From NCBI GenBank assembly GCA_963855995.1, contig OY979717.1, positions 10,784,001 to 10,848,000 on the forward strand: a DNA stretch of 64,000 nt. The letters are read 5' to 3'. Below are positions 1-10,714 of the stretch, one piece after another; the first letter of the stretch is position 1, and the number at the start of each line of letters is the position of its first letter. The position numbers and the translations under genes were made by a program. Source of the DNA: Muricea muricata. Lineage: Eukaryota > Cnidaria > Anthozoa > Malacalcyonacea > Plexauridae. The notes under the pieces are model-generated. The model did not search any database. It had not been told where the DNA came from and saw nothing but the letters and a program-made list of their open reading frames with translations.

Positions 1-775
1 GGGATACACATTGTCTTTACCACAGGACTATGTTAGTTACCACTTTTTATGTCAGTTACCACTTTGACTGGGTTAAGAATTATTATAGATATACACGCTA
101 GATTAAATCAAAGTTATTCCAAGCCATTCGCGAGCTTTTGTTCGCATTTCATCGAATAATATTTAATCATACTCTGTCGAGGAAGACCTTGAAGTTGCTT
201 TTGAGTGTAATTACATTTTTAAATTATGTACAAATTTATTTCTAAATAAATCCAATTGAGTCTTTTGCAATATCACAAATAACAAAAATGGGTAAGGTCA
301 AAACTTGAGCACATAGTAGGTTTCTGGTGCTACGAATTTTAAAAGCCTATATTTTTGTGAGTAATAAAACATTTGAAAAATAAATGTGTGTTGAAATCAG
401 CCTTCTCTTATACTCGGAGAAGACCTTGTAAATTCTGATCAAACATACTTTTCCAAATATAATGACCTAGCTATAGGCGTCCAATATATATATCATTGAA
501 CAAAGCAGATCACTATTTAAATCTAATTTCGAAGAACAACATTACTGCTGGAGCACTACAGAGACGATAAGTATTAAATAAATGGAAATGTGTTTCGCTG
601 ATTGCATAAATGACCACGCAAATTATATTTTGATGTTTATGATAAAACTTACACAGCACGTTAATAACAGCAGCCTATATATAGATGCATGTGCGCATGG
701 CAATAGTGTCTACCCGGTCGTAATTCAACCACAATCACTGCAACAGCAGAGCATGAGGTATATATATACAAATCG

Positions 776-1100
776 GTGATACTATATCTTGATGGTCTGG
801 TTCGAAGATACAGGGTTTTAGCACTTACGGTCTGGGGGCCGCTTCTACCCTCCCCTATATTTCGAACCAGAGGTGGTGGAGTTGTGATACAGACGGTTGA
901 GGCAGTCAATTCGATGTCGTTGTCGAAAGGCAACCGCATTTGGTGGACTGTCGAGGCCAATTGTGCGAAGCCACCCGTGCGCGCCATCCGTGTGCAAACT
1001 TTTATTACAATACCCCGGTCCTTTTTACCATCGTTATACATTTCCAAGGCTAATCCTTCGAAGGTAGCAGAATTCCTGACACCTTTTGGAACCTTTTAAT
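776..1100. other. GC-rich unit core with overlapping open frames on both strands
   Basis: This block recurs in all complete units, at offset 775 in B and 770 in A. It is richer in GC than its surroundings. A plus frame of 107 codons (776-1099) overlaps a minus frame of 128 codons (1047-661). Neither resembles a protein I know. Unit differences GTT/ATT, ATA/ATG and GTG/ATG change the plus frame (V/I, I/M, V/M), and two of the same three also change the minus frame (T/I twice). This is not the pattern of purifying selection. A* units, with an extra TA, cut the minus frame to 104 codons, and unit 2 cuts it to 61. A non-coding transcript or a fossil gene piece are alternatives. Coding is unlikely. 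Confidence 0.6.
799..868. repeat. Imperfect hairpin inside the unit core
   Basis: GGTTCGAAGATACAGGG (799-815) faces CCCTATATTTCGAACC (853-868), giving an 8-bp perfect outer stem plus a looser inner one around ~37 bases. B-type cores keep the outer stem. A-type cores begin GATTCGAA and lose one outer pair, and unit 2 also has TTTCAAACC, so the structure is not uniformly conserved. Confidence 0.6.
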
Positions 1101-1489
1101 TTAAATTGATTACGCTGGCGTACAATCTCTTATGACGCTTTTCAATAGCCCTAATGTAAGTGGTAGAGCGTAATTCTTTTCAATTATTTATTTGGGGTTT
1201 TTTCGCCAAAAAAGATGGCTCCCACCGTTAAGAAAAACTATAGCATTTTGAGCACGGTTTTCTGTTGAATTTTTTTCGATGGTTTTTTAGAACTTTTATT
1301 TTCTCCATTTACCAAAAATTTTGCCAGTGCGGTTAACAAGGAAATAAAAATTTTTCTTTATCAGACTGTATGATAAAAAGAAGTAATTGTCAAATTGTGA
1401 CGAATTTTTTTCTAAAAAAATTTGCAAAATAGACGAAAAGATACTTTGGAAAGGGTTATTAATTCTTACACAAGACGAAAACTATTTAA

Positions 1490-1626
1490 TGCATGGCAAG
1501 GGCAGGAATTGATCCTACCCACTTTTGTAGGGTAATTTGTATTTGACCACTGCATTACGTTGGTTATGAGGCTTCGGCAAGTTGGTTTAAGTTGTCTATA
1601 CGTTCTTCTAGCCTATGCTTAATTCT
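1490..1626 (-). repeat. tRNA-derived SINE-like segment in the unit tail
   Basis: Read on the minus strand, TAATGCAGTGG (1557-1547) resembles a Pol III A box. GGATCAATTCC (1515-1505) fits the B-box consensus GGTTCRANNCC at all but the third base. They are 31 bases apart, as in tRNAs. A T-arm-like stem GTAGG/CCTGC with a 7-base loop and a plausible anticodon-like arm can be drawn, but the acceptor stem pairs poorly. A 20-base upstream motif containing ATAGGCTAGA (minus strand of 1607-1626) is also found in the L-unit copies. It recurs in every complete canonical unit tail at the same offset. This is a SINE relic rather than a functional tRNA gene. Confidence 0.5.
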
Positions 1627-1699
1627 TGAAACTGACGAAATCCAGAACGATTTTTATCAAAGGTAGGTATTGCTCCCGGACTCAGTGATTGATTCTGAA

Positions 1700-3393
1700 G
1701 GGATACACATTGTCTTTACCACTGGACTATGTTAGTTACCACTTTCTATGTTAGTTACCACTTTGACTGGGTTAAGAATTATTATAGATATACACGCTAG
1801 ATTAAATCAAAGTTATTCGAAGCCATTCGCGAGCTTTTGTTCGCATTTCATCGAATAATATTTAATCATACTCTGTCGAGGAAGACCTTGAAGTTGCTTT
1901 TGAGTGTAATTACATTTTTAAATTATGTACAAATTTATTTCTAAATAAATCCAATTGAGTCTTTTGCAATATCACAAATAACAAAAATGGGTAAGGTCAC
2001 AACTTGAGCATATAGTAGGTTTCTGGTGCTACGAATTTTAAAAGCCTATATTTTTGTGAGTAATAAAACATTTGAAAAATAAATGTGTGTTGAAATCAGC
2101 CTTCTCTTATTCTCGGAGAAGACCATGTAAATTCTGATCAAACATACATTTCCAAATTTAATGACCCAGATATATGACGTTCAATATATATCATTGAACT
2201 AAACAGATCACTATTTAAATCTAATGTCGAAGAACAATTTTATTGCTGAGGCACTACAGACACGATAAGTATTAAATAAATGGAAATGTTTTTCGCTGAT
2301 TGCATAAATGACCACGCAAATTATATTTTGATATGATAAAACTTATACAGCACGTTAATAACAGCAGCCTATATATAGATGCATGTGCGCATGGCAATAG
2401 TGTCTACCCGGTCGTAATTCAACCACAATCACTGCAACAGCAGAGCATGAGGTATATATATACAAATCGGTGATACTATATCTTGATGGTCTGATTCGAA
2501 GATACAGGGTTTTAGCACTTACGGTCTGGGGGCCGCTTCTACCCTCCCCTATGTTTCAAACCAGAGGTGGTGGAGTTATGATACAGACGGTTGAGGCAGT
2601 CAATTCGATGTCGTTGTCGAAAGGCAACCGCATTTGGTGGGCTGTCGAGGCCAATTGTGCGAAGCCACCCGTGCGCGCCATCCGTGTGCAAACTTTTATT
2701 ACAATACCCCGGTCCTTTTTACCATCGTTATACATTTCCAAGGCTAATCCTTCGAAGGTAGCAGAATTCCTGACACCTTTTGGAACCTTTTAATTTAAAT
2801 TGATTACGCTGGCGTACAATCTCTTATGACGCTTTTCAATAGCCCTAATGTAAGTGGTAGAGCGTAATTCTTTTCAATTATTTATTTGGGGTTTTTTCGC
2901 CAAAAAAGATGGCTCCCACCGTTAAGAAAAACTATAGCATTTTGAGCACGGTTTTCTGTTGAATTTTTTTCGATGGTTTTTTAGAACTTTTATTTTCTCC
3001 ATTTACCAAAAATTTTGCCAGTGCGGTTAACAAGGAAATAAAAATTTTTCTTTATCAGACTGTATGATAAAAAGAAGTAATTGTCAAATTGTGACGAATT
3101 TTTTTCTAAAAAAATTTGCAAAATAGACGAAAAGATACTTTGGAAAGGGTTATTAATTCTTACACAAGACGAAAACTATTTAATGCATGGCAAGGGCAGG
3201 AATTGATCCTACCCACTTTTGTAATGTAATTTGTATTTGACCACTGCATTACGTTGGTTATGAGGCTTCGGCAAGTTGGTTTAAGTTGTCTATACGTTCT
3301 TCTAGCCTATGCTTAATTCTTGAAACTGACGAAATCCAGAACGATTTTTATCAAAGGTAGGTATTGCTCCCGGACTCAGTAATTGATTCTGAA
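1700..3393 (+). repeat. Satellite unit 2, type A
   Basis: 1694 bp. TTTCAAACC at about 2551-2559 replaces TTTCGAACC. This breaks the core hairpin arm and puts a stop in the antisense frame. The tail has TTTTGTAATGTAATT where other units read TTTTGTAGGGTAATT. Confidence 0.95.
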
Positions 3394-4088
3394 GGGATAC
3401 ACATTGTCTTTACCACAGGACTATGTTAGTTACCACTTTTTATGTCAGTTACCACTTTGACTGGGTTAAGAATTATTATAGATATACACGCTAGATTAAA
3501 TCAAAGTTATTCCAAGCCATTCGCGAGCTTTTGTTCGCATTTCATCGAATAATATTTAATCATACTCTGTCGAGGAAGACCTTGAAGTTGCTTTTGAGTG
3601 TAATTACATTTTTAAATTATGTACAAATTTATTTCTAAATAAATCCAATTGAGTCTTTTGCAATATCACAAATAACAAAAATGGGTAAGGTCAAAACTTG
3701 AGCACATAGTAGGTTTCTGGTGCTACGAATTTTAAAAGCCTATATTTTTGTGAGTAATAAAACATTTGAAAAATAAATGTGTGTTGAAATCAGCCTTCTC
3801 TTATACTCGGAGAAGACCTTGTAAATTCTGATCAAACATACTTTTCCAAATATAATGACCTAGCTATAGGCGTCCAATATATATATATCATTGAACAAAG
3901 CAGATCACTATTTAAATCTAATTTCGAAGAACAACATTACTGCTGGAGCACTACAGAGACGATAAGTATTAAATAAATGGAAATGTGTTTCGCTGATTGC
4001 ATAAATGACCACGCAAATTATATTTTGATGTTTATGATAAAACTTACACAGCACGTTAATAACAGCAGCCTATATATAGATGCATGTG

Positions 4089-4270
4089 CGCATGGCAAAA
4101 GTGCCTACCTGGTCGTAATTCAACCACAATCAGTGCAACAGCAAAGCATGACGTATATAAATACAAATCGGTCGTACTATAGTATCACCGATTTGTATTT
4201 ATATACGTCATGCTTTGCTGTTGCACTAATTGTGGTTGAATTACGACCAGGTAGGCACTATTGCCATGCG
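4089..4270. repeat. 182-bp palindrome (cruciform-forming) in L1
   Basis: Two 91-base arms run from CGCATGGCA (4089) to its mirror TGCCATGCG (4270) and meet at TACTATAGTA (4175-4184) with no spacer. The arms differ at only a few positions, such as CGGTCGTAC against GTATCACCG. The right arm is an inverted copy of the unit sequence at offset ~690-775. A 98-codon open frame (3977-4273) that reads across it is a by-product of the inversion. Confidence 0.9.
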
Positions 4271-4295
4271 TGATCATTTGCTTTTCTTCTTTTAA

Positions 4296-4555
4296 AATAT
4301 CTGCCTGTACTTAGGGGAAACAGGCAGATCTCTGGAAACAAGAAAGGCTGAACACATCAGAAACGTTAAGGAACATGATAATGGTTCAAACATCGAAAAA
4401 CGTGCAACGCGAAAATCATTGACACAGGGAATTTCCGTAGTCGCCTAACACTAGAAAGTCTAGAATCATGGCATACAGCTGCCAAACACAGCAATGCTGA
4501 TAACAACTCAAAACCGCTTCCTCGACAATGTGCAATCTTAATAAAGAAAACATAG
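4296..4555 (+). pseudogene. Penelope-like element C-terminal GIY-YIG remnant (L1)
   Basis: One frame from 4296 reads ...YLGETGRSLETR followed by KAEHIRNVKEH, which matches the second (YIG) half of a GIY-YIG endonuclease domain with its arginines and EH pair. After codon ~4412 the reading shifts. The frame from 4415 gives IIDTGNFRSRLTLES, then a WHTAA...ADNNSKPLPRQ tail, ending at TAG 4553-4555. About ten residues expected between the two parts (an AW...H...ID stretch) are missing, so there is an internal deletion with a frameshift. The upstream GIY part and any reverse transcriptase are absent. Known: Penelope-like elements carry a C-terminal GIY-YIG domain after their reverse transcriptase. 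Inference: this is the 3' end of such an element, 5'-truncated and dead. Other GIY-YIG proteins are a weaker alternative. Confidence 0.75.
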
Positions 4556-4740
4556 TATCACCTTATCGTATTTCACAGTGCACATGTATACACGTCATAT
4601 CTAGCTTCATTTCACACTTTCACAGTTTACTGCAATCATTATAAATATACCCGTTGAAGGCTACAGACTGGTGGCCGAAAGCTCGTAAACAAATAAATAT
4701 ATTTTAGTCAGAGAACGTCTCACCCTTTTCATTTATGTCT
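4556..4740 (+). other. Downstream region of the Penelope-like remnant with a hammerhead-like stem
   Basis: After the stop comes AT-rich sequence. GGCTAC (4659-4664) and GTGGCC (4671-4676) form a 6-bp stem with one T-G pair, followed directly by GAAA (4677-4680) and preceded by TTGAAG. This recalls the CUGANGA / stem II / GAAA core of hammerhead ribozymes, which are known in Penelope-like elements. The first core strand is degenerate (T for C, and one A missing), so activity is doubtful. AAATAAAT follows at about 4692. Confidence 0.3.
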
Positions 4741-4830
4741 AATTGACACATCTACGATTTTTAGTGGTTTATATTGTTTAACCATTTCTTAAAGCTCATT
4801 CAGTTAAAAACGGGTAAAATAGGGCGAGTG

Positions 4831-5060
4831 TAATAGCCAACGCGGTCTGGTGGTAAGGCAAAGTGTCGGTAAATAAACAACGCAGCTGAACGATAATTCC
4901 CTTGCTCTGAATTCTTTTCATGTTTTAGAATTAATTATAGGCTAGAGAAAAGCCCGCTTAAACAATTTAAGTGGCAAGCGCGTGATAGCAAACAAATATA
5001 GTCTAGTGGCCAATGCAAAATGTCTCAAGTCAACGAGTTTTTGGTCAAACCTAATTGCCC
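4831..5060 (+). repeat. Two SINE-like tRNA-related pieces (L1)
   Basis: The first piece (4831-4912) has CCAACG then GGTCTGGTGGTAAGGC (A-box-like) and CGATAATTCCC...TTGC, which aligns with the B-box and tail of the canonical-unit SINE. The second (4927-5060) starts with a 20-base motif differing by two bases from the minus strand of 1607-1626. It then has TAGTCTAGTGG (4999-5009) and GGTCAAACC (5043-5051), 33 bases apart like A and B boxes. Both run on the plus strand, opposite to the copy in the unit tail. Confidence 0.45.
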
Positions 5061-5101
5061 TTGTCACAAACCCCATAGGTTTTTGTCTGGGCTAAGAATT
5101 A

Positions 5102-5716
5102 CAGTTGAACCCCTATTAAACGGACACCATTGGGACCTCGCCAAGGTGTCCGCTTAAGAGGGGTGTCCGCCTAAAAGGGGTCTCGCAAAATCACAACAGG
5201 GGGTAATTTTTCTTATGTTATTTATTTACCTATGTTAATAATATATAATAATTATATAAAAGTCTACGAAAATATCTACGTTCAGAAACTTTTGTAGTTA
5301 AAATCAGCGTTCAAAAAGCCTAGGAACGTTTGCGCTCGAGTCTTTCGCGAAAGCTCATAATACAAAATAAAACATAACAAAGCTAAGAATAATCATTTAT
5401 AAAGGCCACATTTCACTTCAATCGTGAACGGCGAAACGTAGCGTATTCGATATATGGAGTCCATATCATTAACTGCCCGAGTGTTCACGAAACAATGAAA
5501 TACGCTACGTTTCGTTACGTTACTCTCCGCTTAAAAGGGGTTGATTTGTTCATTGGGACCTCCAGTGAGGTGTCCGCTTCCGCTAAATAGGGGTGTCCGC
5601 CAAATAAAGGTTTCCTTACTAGTATTTAATTAAAGAAACGTTTGGGACCTGAATTTAGTGTCCGCTTAAAAGGGGTGTCCGCTTAAAAGGGGTGTCCGCT
5701 ATTAGGGGTTCAACTG
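5102..5716. mobile_element. MITE with CAGTTGAACCCC ends and TA duplication (L1)
   Basis: The 615-bp element begins CAGTTGAACCCCTATT and ends AATAGGGGTTCAACTG. The terminal inverted repeats extend to about 26 bp with small mismatches (GGACACC inside). It is flanked by TA (5100-5101 and 5717-5718). The surrounding AAGAAT-TA-TTATCA matches the uninterrupted AAGAATTATTATAG of canonical units, so the empty site is visible. GGTGTCCGCTTAAAAGG-like motifs are repeated near both ends. Inside, CGAAACGTAGCGTATT (5432-5447) faces its perfect complement at 5499-5514. There is no transposase. TA duplication and CAG ends suggest a non-autonomous Tc1/mariner-pogo type element. Confidence 0.88.
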
Positions 5717-7321
5717 TATTATCAATATACACGCTAGATTAAATCAAAGTTATTCGAAGCCATTCGCGAGCTTTTGTTCGCATTTCATCGAATAATATTT
5801 AATCATACTCTGTCGAGGAAGATCTTGAAGTTGCTTTTGAGTGTAATTACATTTATATGCACAAATTTATTTCTAAATAAATCCAATTGAGTCTTTTGCA
5901 ATATCACAATAACAAAAATGGGTAAGATCACAACTTGAGCATACAGTAGGTTTCTGGTGCTACGAATTTTAAAATCTCATATTTTTGTAAGTAGAACATT
6001 TGAAAGATAAATGTGTGTTGAAATCAGCCTTCTCTTATTCTCGGAGAAGACCATGTAAATTCTGATCAAACTTACATTTCCAAATTTAATGACCCAGCTA
6101 TATGACGTTCAATATATATCATTGAACTAAACAGATCACTATTTAAATCTAATGTCGAAGAACAATTTTATTGCTGAGGCACTACAGACACGATAAGTAT
6201 TAAATAAATGGAAATGTTTTTCGCTGATTGCATAAATGACCACGCAAATTATATTTTGATATGATAAAACTTATACAGCACGTTAATAACAGCAGCCTAT
6301 ATATAGATGCATGTGCGCATGGCAATAGTGTCTACCCGGTCGTAATTCAACCACAATCACTGCAACAGCAGAGCATGAGGTATATATATACAAATCGGTG
6401 ATACTATATCTTGATGGTCTGGTTCGAAGATACAGGGTTTTAGCACTTACGGTCTGGGGGCCGCTTCTACCCTCCCCTATATTTCGAACCAGAGGTGGTG
6501 GAGTTGTGATACAGACGGTTGAGGCAGTCAATTCGATGTCGTTGTCGAAAGGCAACCGCATTTGGTGGGCTGTCGAGGCCAATTGTGCGAAGCCACCCGT
6601 GCGCGCCATCCGTGTGCAAACTTTTATTCCAATACCCCAGTCCTTTTTACCATCGTTATACATTTCCAAGGCTAATCCTTCGAAGGTGGCGGAATTCCTG
6701 ACACCTTTTGGAACCTTTTAATTTAAATTGATTACGCTGGCGTACAATCTCTTATGACGCTTTTCAATAGCCCTAATGTAAGTGGTAGAGCGTAATTCTT
6801 TTCAATTATTTATTTGGGGTTTTTTCGCCAAAAAAGATGGCTCCCACCGTTAAGAAAAACTATAGCATTTTGAGCACGGTTTTCTGTTGAATTTTTTTCG
6901 ATGGTTTTTTAGAACTTTTATTTTCTCCATTTACCAAAAATTTTGCCAGTGCGGTTAACAAGGAAATAAAAATTTTTCTTTATCAGACTGTATGATAAAA
7001 AGAAGTAATTGTCAAATTGAGACGAATTTTTTTCTAAAAAAATTTGCAAAATAGACGAAAAGATACTTTGGAAAGGGTTATTAATTCTTACACAAGACGA
7101 AAACTATTTAATGCATGGCAAGGGCAGGAATTGATCCTACCCACTTTTGTAGGGTAATTTGTATTTGACCACTGCATTACGTTGGTTATGAGGCTTCGGC
7201 AAGTTGGTTTAAGTTGTCTATACGTTCTTCTAGCCTATGCTTAATTCTTGAAACTGACGAAATCCAGAACGATTTTTATCAAAGGTAGGTATTGCTCCCG
7301 GACTCAGTAATTGATTCTGAA

Positions 7322-9015
7322 GGGATACACATTGTCTTTACCACTGGACTATGTTAGTTACCACTTTCTATGTTAGTTACCACTTTGACTGGGTTAAGAA
7401 TTATTATAGATATACACGCTAGATTAAATCAAAGTTATTCGAAGCCATTCGCGAGCTTTTGTTCGCATTTCATCGAATAATATTTAATAATACTCTGTCG
7501 AGGAAGACCTTGAAGTTGCTTTTGAGTGTAATTACATTTTTAAATTATGTACAAATTTATTTCTAAATAAATCCAATTGAGTCTTTTGCAATATCACAAA
7601 TAACAAAAATGGGTAAGGTCACAACTTGAGCATATAGTAGGTTTCTGGTGCTACGAATTTTAAAAGCCTATATTTTTGTGAGTAATAAAACATTTGAAAA
7701 ATAAATGTGTGTTGAAATCAGCCTTCTCTTATTCTCGGAGAAGACCATGTAAATTCTGATCAAACATACATTTCCAAATTTAATGACCCAGATATATGAC
7801 GTTCAATATATATCATTGAACTAAACAGATCACTATTTAAATCTAATGTCGAAGAACAATTTTATTGCTGAGGCACTACAGACACGATAAGTATTAAATA
7901 AATGGAAATGTTTTTCGCTGATTGCATAAATGACCACGCAAATTATATTTTGATATGATAAAACTTATACAGCACGTTAATAACAGCAGCCTATATATAG
8001 ATGCATGTGCGCATGGCAATAGTGTCTACCCGGTCGTAATTCAACCACAATCACTGCAACAGCAGAGCATGAGGTATATATATACAAATCGGTGATACTA
8101 TATCTTGATGGTCTGATCCGAAGATACAGGGTCTTAGCACTTACGGTCTGGGGGCCGCTTCTACCCTCCCCTATGTTTCGAACCAGAGGTGGTGGAGTTA
8201 TGATACAGACGGTTGAGGCAGTCAATTCGATGTCGTTGTCGAAAGGCAACCGCATTTGGTGGGCTGTCGAGGCCAATTGTGCGAAGCCACCCGTGCGCGC
8301 CATCCGTGTGCAAACTTTTATTACAATACCCCGGTCCTTTTTACCATCGTTATACATTTCCAAGGCTAATCCTTCGAAGGTAGCAGAATTCCTGACACCT
8401 TTTGGAACCTTTTAATTTAAATTGATTACGCTGGCGTACAATCTCTTATGACGCTTTTCAATAGCCCTAATGTAAGTGGTAGAGCGTAATTCTTTTCAAT
8501 TATTTATTTGGGGTTTTTTCGCCAAAAAAGATGGCTCCCACCGTTAAGAAAAACTATAGCATTTTGAGCACGGTTTTCTGTTGAATTTTTTTCGATGGTT
8601 TTTTAGAACTTTTATTTTCTCCATTTACCAAAAATTTTGCCAGTGCGGTTAACAAGGAAATAAAAATTTTTCTTTATCAGACTGTATGATAAAAAGAAGT
8701 AATTGTCAAATTGAGACGAATTTTTTTCTAAAAAAATTTGCAAAATAGACGAAAAGATACTTTGGAAAGGGTTATTAATTCTTACACAAGACGAAAACTA
8801 TTTAATGCATGGCAAGGGCAGGAATTGATCCTACCCACTTTTGTAGGGTAACTTGTATTTGACCACTGCATTACGTTGGTTATGAGGCTTCGGCAAGTTG
8901 GTTTAAGTTGTCTATACGTTCTTCTAGCCTATGCTTAATTCTTGAAACTGACGAAATCCAGAACGATTTTTATCAAAGGTAGCTATTGCTCCCGGACTCA
9001 GTGATTGATTCTGAA
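7322..9015 (+). repeat. Satellite unit 4, type A
   Basis: 1694 bp. Core variants are GATCCGAAGATACAGGGTC, and TTTAATAATACTC lies near 7483. The tail carries GTAACTTGTATTTG, shared with units 5 and 6, and ends in GGTAGCTATTG. Confidence 0.95.
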
Positions 9016-10714
9016 GGGATACAAATTGTCTTTACCACTGGACTATGTTAGTTACCACTTTCTATGTTAGTTACCACTTTGACTGGGTTAAGAATTATTA
9101 TAGATATACACGCTAGATTAAACCAAAGTTATTCGAAGCCATTCGCGAGCTTTTGTTCGCATTTCATCGAATAATATTTAATCATACTCTGTCGAGGAAG
9201 ACCTTGAAGTTGCTTTTGAGTGTAATTACATTTTTAAATTATGTACAAATTTATTTCTAAATAAATCCAATTGAGTCTTTTGCAATATCACAAATAACAA
9301 AAATGGGTAAGGTCAAAACTTGAGCACATAGTAGGTTTCTGGTGCTACGAATTTTAAAAGCCTATATTTTTGTGAGTAATAAAACATTTGAAAAATAAAT
9401 GTGTGTTGAAATCAGCCTTCTCTTATACTCGGAGAAGACCTTGTAAATTCTGATCAAACATACTTTTCCAAATATAATGACCTAGCTATAGGCGTCCAAT
9501 ATATATATCATTGAACAAAGCAGATCACTATTTAAATCTAATTTCGAAGAACAACATTACTGCTGGAGCACTACAGAGACGATAAGTATTAAATAAATGG
9601 AAATGTGTTTCGCTGATTGCATAAATGACCACGCAAATTATATTTTGATGTTTATGATAAAACTTACACAACACGTTAATAACAGCAGCCTATATATAGA
9701 TGCATGTGCGCATGGCAATAGTGTCTACCCGGTCGTAATTCAACCACAATCACTGCAACAGCAGAGCATGAGGTATATATATACAAATCGGTGATACTAT
9801 ATCTTGATGGTCTGGTTCGAAGATACAGGGTTCTAGCACTTACGGTCTGGGGGCCGCTTCTACCCTCCCCTATATTTCGAACCAGAGGTGGTGGAGTTGT
9901 GATACAGACGGTTGAGGCAGTCAATTCGATGTCGTTGTCGAAAGGCAACCGCATTTGGTGGGCTGTCGAGGCCAATTGTGCGAAGCCACCCGTGCGCGCC
10001 ATCCGTGTGCAAACTTTTATTACAATACCCCGGTCCTTTTTACCATCGTTATACATTTCCAAGGCTAATCCTTCGAAGGTAGCAGAATTCCTGACACCTT
10101 TTGGAACCTTTTAATTTAAATTGATTACGCTGGCGTACAATCTCTTATGACGCTTTTCAATAGCCCTTATGTAAGTGGTAGAGCGTAATTCTTTTCAATT
10201 ATTTATTTGGGGTTTTTTCGCCAAAAAAGATGGCTCCCACCGTTAAGAAAAACTATAGCATTTTGAGCACGGTTTTCTGTTGAATTTTTTTCGATGGTTT
10301 TTTAGAACTTTTATTTTCTCCATTTACCAAAATATTTGCCAGTGCGGTTAACAAGGAAATAAAAATTTTTCTTTATCAGACTGTATGATAAAAAGAAGTA
10401 ATTGTCAAATTGAGACGAATTTTTTTCTAAAAAAATTTGCAAAATAGACGAAAAGATACTTTGGAAAGGGTTATTAATTCTTACACAAGACGAAAACTAT
10501 TTAATGCATGGCAAGGGCAGGAATTGATCCTACCCACTTTTGTAGGGTAACTTGTATTTGACCACTGCATTACGTTGGTTATGAGGCTTCGGCAAGTTGG
10601 TTTAAGTTGTCTATACGTTCTTCTAGCCTATGCTTAATTCTTGAAACTGACGAAATCCAGAACGATTTTTATCAAAGGTAGGTATTGCTCCCGGACTCAG
10701 TGATTGATTCTGAA
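9016..10714 (+). repeat. Satellite unit 5, type B
   Basis: 1699 bp. It starts GGGATACAAATTG and has ATTAAACCAAAG near 9118, both shared only with units 6 and 7. TAGCCCTTATGTAAG and GTAACTTGTATTTG are shared with unit 6. Private: GGGTTCTAGCAC in the core and AAAATATTTGCC in the AT-rich part. Confidence 0.95.

Larger units (their letters stand above)
1..1699 (+). repeat. Satellite unit 1, type B
   Basis: The reference unit for offsets. It opens with a 19-bp direct duplication (28-46 and 47-65, core GTTAGTTACCACTTT or GTCAGTTACCACTTT). TATA-like runs lie at 676-683 and around 752-763. A GC-richer core follows at 776-1100, then AT-rich sequence with short A/T hairpins (1198-1213, 1403-1422), and a SINE-like tail read on the minus strand. 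Private variant: GGACTGTCGAGG in the core. It carries TTCCAAGCC near 117, shared only with units 3, 19 and 29. Confidence 0.95.
3394..7321 (+). repeat. Long composite unit L1
   Basis: 3928 bp. In order: the B-type 5' portion (3394 to about 4180), inverted unit sequence forming a palindrome (to 4270), a Penelope-like 3' remnant and its downstream sequence (4296 to ~4740), ~90 bp of unassigned AT-rich DNA, two SINE-like pieces (4831-5060), a short diverged unit left edge (GGGCTAAGAATTA), a MITE (5102-5716), then a near-complete A-like unit with a B-type core (5717-7321). The core and 3' half that should follow the first B portion are missing. L1 differs from L2-L4 by a 4-bp longer AT run inside the MITE and by GTGTCGG for GTGGCGG near 4863. 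Confidence 0.93.

Noticed and set aside
290-309. ATGGGTAAGGTC resembling the start of EF-1 alpha
   Set aside because: The frame stops after six codons (M-G-K-V-K-T) and the downstream sequence shows no similarity.
582-779. 65-codon open frame, repeated in B units
   Set aside because: It exists only because B units have four extra bases (GATGTTTATG). A units break it, no homology is evident, and conservation is explained by array homogenisation.
3977-4273. 98-codon open frame in L units
   Set aside because: It reads through the palindrome, so its second half is the inverse of its own DNA. A by-product of the inversion.
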